Source: Apostichopus japonicus (taxonomy: Eukaryota; Echinodermata; Holothuroidea; Aspidochirotida; Stichopodidae). Taken from it: DNA of 64,000 nucleotides. The position numbers were made by a program, and so were the translations under genes. Positions 57,300-64,000 of this stretch are shown here, one piece after another. The DNA is taken from the NCBI RefSeq assembly GCF_037975245.1, contig NC_092571.1, forward strand, positions 22,387,564 to 22,451,563, read 5' to 3'. A model generated the notes under the pieces. The model ran no database searches. It had not been told where the DNA came from and saw nothing but the letters and a program-made list of their open reading frames with translations. Position 1 is the first letter of the stretch. Each line of letters begins with the position of its first letter.

Positions 57300-58156
57300 G
57301 CGTATTTTTTTTTCCTAGGAGGGTTAGGGGTAATTATCATATATAGGCGTATCCAAACCCTAGCGCATGCGTGATACCCATAGACACTCGTTACTCATCG
57401 CTCGCTGCAATGCACATGTGTGGGCCGGTGTACGTGGGCAGTATGTACGCTGTACAACGCAATAGATCTCCGCTGTACAGTTTTACAATGCAGTTTGCCT
57501 TTTTGGCCAAGGATTACCAAGTGAGAATTGAAGAAAATAAGTGAAAGAAATACAAATTAAAGCGCGATCAAATCGTCACCCTCAATATCATCACATAATT
57601 ATTTTTCATTTGTACAATTAAACAATGATGCAAAGCAGATAAAGTACCGAATGACTGATAGTTCATAAAAGCAGGCTTAAGTTTGTATGTAGGCCTACTA
57701 TATTAGTACCATGTACATGTTACACTTTACCGTAACATTAAAGTTTACCGTGAAGCTAGAAATACATGTAATGTAGGCTAGCAGATTGACATTAACCAAA
57801 TCATTAAATTAATGTCAGTCGCGCACAATGATGACGACAGATGAAATCCGTACATTGTGTCTAAAATCTGGGTGAGAGAATTACTTTAGTAAATGCAATT
57901 GTATCGAGTAACTTTACATCTAGGGCGAGATTCCAGCTGAAGATTGGCGCAAGGATTGTCAGTCGAACAGGTCTCCATTGTTGCACGAACGCATATACGT
58001 ATATATGTGTGCAAAACGTGAATCGCGTCGTACACACTGTATGTACGACTACTACTACTAGCTATAAACTTTGTACGAGTAACACGCATGCGCTAGGGTT
58101 TGGATACGCCTATATATGATAATTACCCCTAACCCTCCTAGGAAAAAAAATTACGC
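57300..58156. mobile_element. 857-bp MITE-like element with 9-bp target duplication
   Basis: Terminal inverted repeats of ~75 bp: the left begins GCGTATTTTTTTTTCCTAGG, continuing through AGGGTTAGGGGTAATTATC and GGCGTATCCAAACCCTAGCG to CATGCG; the right is the reverse complement, starting (reverse strand) GCGTAATTTTTTTTCCTAGG. Both sides are flanked by GTCCGGCAG (57291-57299 and 58157-58165), a perfect 9-bp target-site duplication. The interior has no transposase. A 9-bp duplication with long inverted ends is typical of Mutator-like elements; that assignment is inference. Confidence 0.85.
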
Positions 58157-58228
58157 GTCCGGCAGCTGTCAACAATTAAGTCTTAGTCAATTTCATCGTC
58201 TGCTGGATTGAAGCCCAATTTGACGATT

Positions 58229-61200
58229 ATGTCAGAAAAAGCCGTTAGAAGGAAGAAGAAAAAGGTACATGGAAACATAGTTAACTTGGAAAGAAAATTT
58301 GTTTGTACGCTGTTAAGCTAGGCGTAGCGTGAAAAACCGCATACTAAGTATTATTTACTTGGGCTAGGCTACTGTGATGTACAGTTGTTGTAGCCTAAGT
58401 TATTTAGCATTAGTCGCGACAGTTTGAATAACGTTCGTCAATTTTACTAATTCTGTTAACACGGAAGGCCTGACATTAACTACTGACTTAATTCATGCCT
58501 ATATTAGGCCTAGTGACAAAGTAAGTGGATTAAGCTTTAGCATTACACAAGGATACTGTAGTAATTAGTATTAGTAATGTATTGTAAAAAATGTAACATT
58601 ACCCCTATGAAGTATGATGATGTACCGTAGGCCTAGGTGTAACTTGTAAGTCTTTACTTTAGTTGTCATGTTTAAAAGGCAGCCATTTTTAACCCAGGTT
58701 TTATCCACACAGTCTCAATGAAAATGGCTTAATTCTATATCAATCAAGTCCCACCTTGAGGCTTTTAGTTTTACCTTTGACTGGTCAGATTCCTCCATGA
58801 ACTTGTACAACATTATCATCTTTTTTCTTACAGCAGTAAAGTTGTTTTGTTGAACTCAAATTATTTTGAGAACAACACTTCACATCCCTTTCTATTCCAA
58901 TTAATGAATTAATGATAGTAATACATATCTTACACAATTACAGTATATTCAGGGATTTTGTATCTCTCATTTTAATAAACAGGGATTTTGTATCTCTCAT
59001 TTTAATAAACAACAGTTCACATGTACCTCGTAGTTGCAACGATAATTAATGGAAGAATCCCACTGAGGAAACATGAAACTTGATCCGTTTGTTTTTTGTG
59101 GCAATACCATGAATTCATTCTCAGGTAACTGTCATGATTCATCCTGCACTGTAACATAGCATTTGTACCAAACTCAACATTTACACCTTGGGCTGAATTA
59201 TACCCCAATCAAATGATTGCTCCATGTTTGGCTATTCAGATTTAATATAAAATTGCTAGGAAAAATGTATTGCAGTTGTTACTCAGACTGCCAATTTTCA
59301 CACTGATTTGACAGCATGAAACATTAAATTAAGACTTCACACTTATTAGCTACAGTATGTAACCTGATTTAAATCTGATTTAAATATTAGTTAGAACTAA
59401 TTACTCTAATTAATCAATCTGCAATCATTTCCTGCCTGCATATTTGGACTGCAATACTCACAATACCCACAACTGATTTATAAACTCTTGCAATTTTGAA
59501 AAAAAATACCAGTAACAATTGCCATGCCCTTTATAATTTTGTAATAAATTAGAATATAATTCCTCATGTCACTTGTGTGTGTGTGGACTGTTCCTCATTT
59601 ATCTGAGAGAGGAAACTTGTATGTTAGGATTTTATTTCCATGCCAACAATCATGTGACAGATGTATGTTTGTCTGAGGCTCTGAGCTAACAGAGCTCCTA
59701 GTGGAATTTGGTTCGGGATAAAACATGTGAGATGTGGAGATGATGTAGAGTTCTAATGCAAAAATGTAGAACTGAATTTTTCCTCCCTTCTTCTTTGTGA
59801 CATGCAGTTTGGATTGAGCTCTACAGTATAGCTATGTACACATTAGTGTCTCATTTAAATATTTTGTTAAGTACTGTACATAGTAGTGTACAGTAAGCAG
59901 ACCAGCCCATACAGTACCTCGCCTGAATCCTGATATATAGCATCTTCACCATCATCTCAGTTTGTTGGCATTTTTGTTCCCTTTTCTTTTGTTTATTCCA
60001 GGATGATCAAGATGAAGGCAAACCTACAGACGAAGAAACTGCCGTTGCAAAATACCTGCGTTTTAATTTGTCCACAAAGTCATGCAACTTTATGGGGAAT
60101 AAAGTGGAATATTTTACAGGTACAGTAGTACAGGAGGCCTTTTACCTAGAAGTCAACAAACTGCCCTTCAGTCTGTTTTTGTAAAATATCAAGTGCTGAA
60201 ACCTTTTTTGTACTTTCAGCAGAATGTGATAGCAAAAACTTCAAATGTTTTGCATTCTATGATAGTAAAAATTGTTCAATCAGTTTCTTCATCTACAAGT
60301 CACTCTGTTTTTATTTATTTATTATTATTTTTTTCATTTGTATTATGTTCATTTTCTTGTATTACTTTTGTGAGCTTTCAAACTGAGGTTCACAAACAAG
60401 CATGTTTTAACTTAATAATCATAATAATCAGGCAGTTATTTTTACAAAACTTAAGCGACCACGAATGTGGGAGGGGCCCGCAAGGGGTTATGAATTACAA
60501 CTTTCACGTCGGGTGGCTTCCAATTCAACATTTTAAGTCAAATTTGGAAACTTTTCAATCTAGTCGTCATTTCGTATGGGAAAACAGATTGCTTTTGCAT
60601 GAAAACCCATGTTACCATGAACAGGCTGGGGATCAAACTCGAACTGCCAGATTGCTAAGCCTCGTTCCTTTAAATGCCACCAGTCCTGCCATTATCCACT
60701 TGGCCAAAGCACCAGTTAAATGTTATACAAACATACTGTGGTGTAAGTTGTCTCAAGGAATGATTCAGCAAGATTCTGATTCTTAGCATCTGTTCCTCCT
60801 GGAGTAATACAATATCCCAGATTACGAATTTGGGTTACTTACTGCTACATGCCAGTGGACTTCATCATTTGCGAGTAGAAAAAAGAAGGCACTGGTATCT
60901 TTCTGCCATAAGACATTAAGAACATACTGTATACAGATGGTTAAGTTGTTAACCAAATGTTCAGTCAATAAATCAGCATGGTTTCTACATATCACTGCAT
61001 ATAGTAATTTAATATCATCATGTTGCGCTCAAATGTTTGTACAAAATTCAACTGATGTGTGTGTTTTAAATCAGGAAAATGCCAGTGAGAATTTTATTTT
61101 AGCTGGTTGACTTTTTAAGCACTCACATATTTTAATAAGTGGCAAAATATTTCAGAATTCTAGGTCTGACCCTATCCTGAACTACAGTATCCTTTAATGA

Positions 61201-63801
61201 GAATGAAAGTTTATAACCTAAACCATGTGTTTCTAATCTTAGCAATTCTTGTATGAAACTATGTCATTTTGCACATTTTGCAGGGTCAAAAGCTGTAGAC
61301 TTTCTGCTGGACTCAAAATGGGCTTCTGGGGCAAAGAAGACACCTATCATTTTCACAACCAGAGAGTCAGTGGCCAGATACTTGGATGTGTAAGTAGATG
61401 GTTATAAAGTACTGCAGTAGCTGTTAAAATTTAAAGCTTTTTTCATGCCTTTATCTTGGCCATATATCAATGTCTTCGTCACTGCATACAGTATGTAATC
61501 ATGCCAATTGCTTCTTCCTTAATTTATACTGAAAAAACTGCAGCAAATTTGTAGATTGATTAGAAGAGGTTACTGGAGAGTTCCTTTAACAATCTATATG
61601 TTTTTATGTAAAGTTCTGCAAAATAAAGATAAAGTATCACCACTGTATACCAAAGTGTGCTCTCATGATCTGAAAGACAAATTGGAAGAAAGAAGTGTTT
61701 GAAATAATCCTTACCCAACAAGTTTTTAACGAAAACTAGTAAGATAGGTGTGATACTGTGAAGCCCTTATTATGTCACTTAGCAACAGTGATACCCCAGG
61801 TATAAACATTGAGGATTCTGCTACTGGTTGAATTCTACATTTTAAAAGGCAGTACAAGGGGTTTTACAATCCCTCAAGCTCTGGACATGTTAAGCTTCAA
61901 AGTTTTGTTTCAATTGTCTGGGCCAGCTCATCTTATTTCATCTGGTGGGTTAAGTAAGTAATGTGTCTAAAGTAATGTGGGGTATGCTTCCAGGAGAAAA
62001 CCCTGGGTTTTCCACTTGAAACAGTCTATCAAATTTCAGAATATTACAAAATGAGCTAATAATGATAATGATAGCATCCCGAAGTGTAAGTATGGAAATG
62101 CTGAAAATGTCTCTCTATTCTATAAAATTTGTAGATAATTTATTCAAAGAGCAGAAGAATATTTCAACCAAAATTATACATTTTCATGAAATTCTAAGTA
62201 CAGAGGATTTTGACAGCTGTGCTAACATTCCAACTATATCAGGTTTCAAGGATAAATCGACAGGAAGATTATAATAGCCAATTTATGTAAATCTCTTTAA
62301 GAACATTTGCCCAGATGACATCACAGACCCCCCTACTGTGATCCAACTTTCTGATGTAGCCAAAGGTTTAGCCAATCAAAATAGGTTACACCCATTCATG
62401 CATATCTGTATAGGTTTCTTATTGTTTGTAAACAGACAATCTTTTTAAGGTTTATTGCAGGAGACCTTGAAGGCATTCATTTCTATTTGATTGTCAAATA
62501 ATTTTACCAAATCTCACAAAACCGAATATCGACCAAGAGAAACGTTTTCAATTAATCAAAATATTTTCACTAAGTGAACAATTAAATTCTTGCTATTCAA
62601 TTCTAAAATTCTACTATCTGGTCACCTTTGCATACTAGTGTTAAAAATATCTTAGAATAATCTTATAAACTTATAAAATTCAGCTTCCTTTCTTGCAATG
62701 ATCTTTTGCCTGGTCAAACCAATTAACTGCATTTTTCAGCGATATAATGATAAAATGATTTCAATTTTTTTTGGGGGGGGGTTCAAAATTAATGCCAAAA
62801 GCCACCTAAATGGTGAGTCTTTTACAAAACAACCATGTTCAATATTTTCATAGTCGGGAAATATTCAGTTGCTATTGTAATAATGTGAAAATTTAACTAA
62901 ACAGAAGATTTTTAACTCATTTACTCTACCTGTAGGCATTAAGTTATCTGACGGAAAGATATACCATGTGGTTAAATCCTGTGAATAGACATTAATGCTT
63001 CATTTAATTTTACAGTGAATATAACAGTGAAAGCTTATAACTTTTATACAAAATCCACAACAATTTAAACTAATCCTGATCTGTTTCGTTTCTTTTACCT
63101 CTGATGCTCTCTTATTCTGTAAATGTGAAGTTTGTTGCAAAAAGGTTTCTACCTGAGAGCTCTGAAAGTGGCTGTGAAGAAAAAGGAGAAAGAAGGGAAA
63201 GAATCCGAGGGAAAGAAGAAGTCCAAGAAATCAGAGAAAGAAAAAGATTCTACTCAAGAGGTGAGCCAAAGGAATGTTTAGCAGGCCCTGCAGAGATGGG
63301 AGGGTCAGGGCCCAGGTGCTGCATAGGTGCCTGTCAGAAACAACAGTACCTTTACTTGCGCATGTTTAACGAGGGATCCCAAATCCAGTTTTCATTTCTT
63401 ACAGACCAGAAAGTGGCATTGAAGGGGTCTCAAGAGAAGTTTGGCTTTTTGTGTGTGTATGATTGTTACAAATAAAATCAAGAACAGACACTGACTAAGA
63501 AATATGAAAACTCAGTTTTTGTAGAACAAAGCAATTATTAGCTCAGTAGTATTCGAAGAGAAAATCCACCACCATCGCTATCCAAGTCTTCCCCATCTGT
63601 TTGTTGACCTCCATTTCTCTAACATTTGGAGGTGTTTTCTTTTTGCAGGGAGGTGAGAAGAAAGAGAAGAAGGAAGATAAGAAGGATGAAAAGAAGGAGA
63701 AAGGAAAGAGTGAGGAATCTGGTGATAAGAAACAGAAGGAAGGGAAGAGGAAAATCAAGTTAGAAGGGACCAATGAACAGCTATTTGTCGACGGCAGTGA
63801 C
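58229..63801 (+). CDS. SEC62: SEC62, ER preprotein translocation factor (5' five exons, continues past window)
   Basis: Membrane subunit of the Sec61-Sec62-Sec63 complex that aids post-translational import of short precursors and acts as an ER-phagy receptor in animals. Exons seen: 58229-58264, 60002-60119, 61284-61389, 63131-63260, 63649-63801, all GT-AG and in phase, 181 residues. Exon 1 encodes the basic start MSEKAVRRKKKK. Exons 2-3 give the conserved cytosolic domain: AVAKYLRFNLSTKSCNFMGN, KVEYFTGSKAVDFLLDSKWA and IIFTTRESVARYLDV. Exon 4 continues LLQKGFYLRALKVAVKKK. Exons 4-5 form the Lys/Glu-rich linker, then IKLEGTNEQLFVDGSD, the block just before the two membrane segments, which lie off the right edge. 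The start ATG is the first in frame and matches family length. Confidence 0.93.
58951..59010. repeat. 30-bp exact tandem duplication, SEC62 intron 1
   Basis: The unit AGGGATTTTGTATCTCTCAT plus TTTAATAAAC occurs twice in a row without a mismatch, so it is recent or a replication slip. Confidence 0.85.
60480..60720 (-). mobile_element. tRNA-derived SINE, minus strand, SEC62 intron 2
   Basis: On the reverse strand, GCTTTGGCCAAGTGGATAAT (A box) is followed ~75 bp later by GGCAGTTCGAGTTTGATCCCC (B box region, read piecewise), then a body to about 60480. It is antisense to SEC62 and the + strand ORF crossing it is an artefact. Confidence 0.65.
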
Positions 63802-64000
63802 GTAAGTATCCACCAGTCTGTATCTCAGTTTGGTCCAAAAATAAAACAAGCAAAAGTTTTATGATTGGACGTCATTCACCTTCAAAATATTTTTGTGATG
63901 AAATGTGTAAAAAAAAAATTTTGAAAGTAATTTTCAAAGTAGAGATTTCCTTGCCCCTAGAATAATTCCCCATATACATCCAAATGCATTGAGATTGGTT

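Noticed and set aside
60193-60786. 197-residue + strand ORF
   Set aside because: Lies in SEC62 intron 2 and runs through an antisense SINE; the start is not supported and no family matches.

Overview
This is a eukaryotic (animal) window: every recognisable protein is split into short exons with GT-AG introns, the intergenic DNA is AT-rich and full of old repeats, and the proteins are typical metazoan orthologues. The repeat style (poly-C/poly-G-bearing dispersed repeats, tRNA-derived SINEs, CR1/L2-like LINE tails) suggests a marine invertebrate deuterostome such as an echinoderm. That placement is inference; no species marker was seen.

Five host genes alternate in orientation. SLC33A1 (acetyl-CoA transporter, +, 7507-14233) is complete in six exons. 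ZMYND12 (MYND/TPR protein, -, 18971-24724) is complete in seven. An arylsulfatase B-like gene (+, 38944-44244) is complete in seven. FTSJ1 (tRNA 2'-O-methyltransferase, -, 47453-55260) is complete in ten. SEC62 (+, 58229-63801 and beyond) is cut by the window end. All exon joins keep frame and the catalytic or metal-binding residues are present. ZMYND12/arylsulfatase and FTSJ1/SEC62 are head-to-head pairs; both divergent upstream regions have been invaded by mobile DNA.

The outstanding structure lies in the ZMYND12/arylsulfatase divergent region. About 12.8 kb (25407-38225) consists of two arrays of the same ~212-bp monomer in opposite orientations: ~13 units on the left and ~22 on the right. 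Between them is a 5.3-kb core with a minus-strand gene for an AT-hook-like/PHD-finger/Ulp1 (C48) protease protein. This looks like a foldback-type transposon whose long terminal inverted repeats are themselves tandem arrays. The gene is open from PHD finger to protease end except for one in-frame TGA, exactly where Ulp1-family proteins usually carry the Trp of a WLND motif.

Other notable elements are: an 857-bp MITE-like element with ~75-bp inverted repeats and a perfect 9-bp target duplication, 73 bp upstream of the SEC62 start codon; a tandem duplication in SLC33A1 that made a decoy copy of the last-exon acceptor; a 165-bp satellite with a tRNA-like B box at the left edge; a 42-bp palindromic tandem repeat; hairpin elements tied to (TA)n tracts; and a GATATC minisatellite in an FTSJ1 intron. 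Degraded LINEs and SINEs fill much of the rest. 6400-7506, 15176-18460 (apart from one SINE), 28195-30070, 32980-33515 and 44342-47452 hold nothing else I can support.
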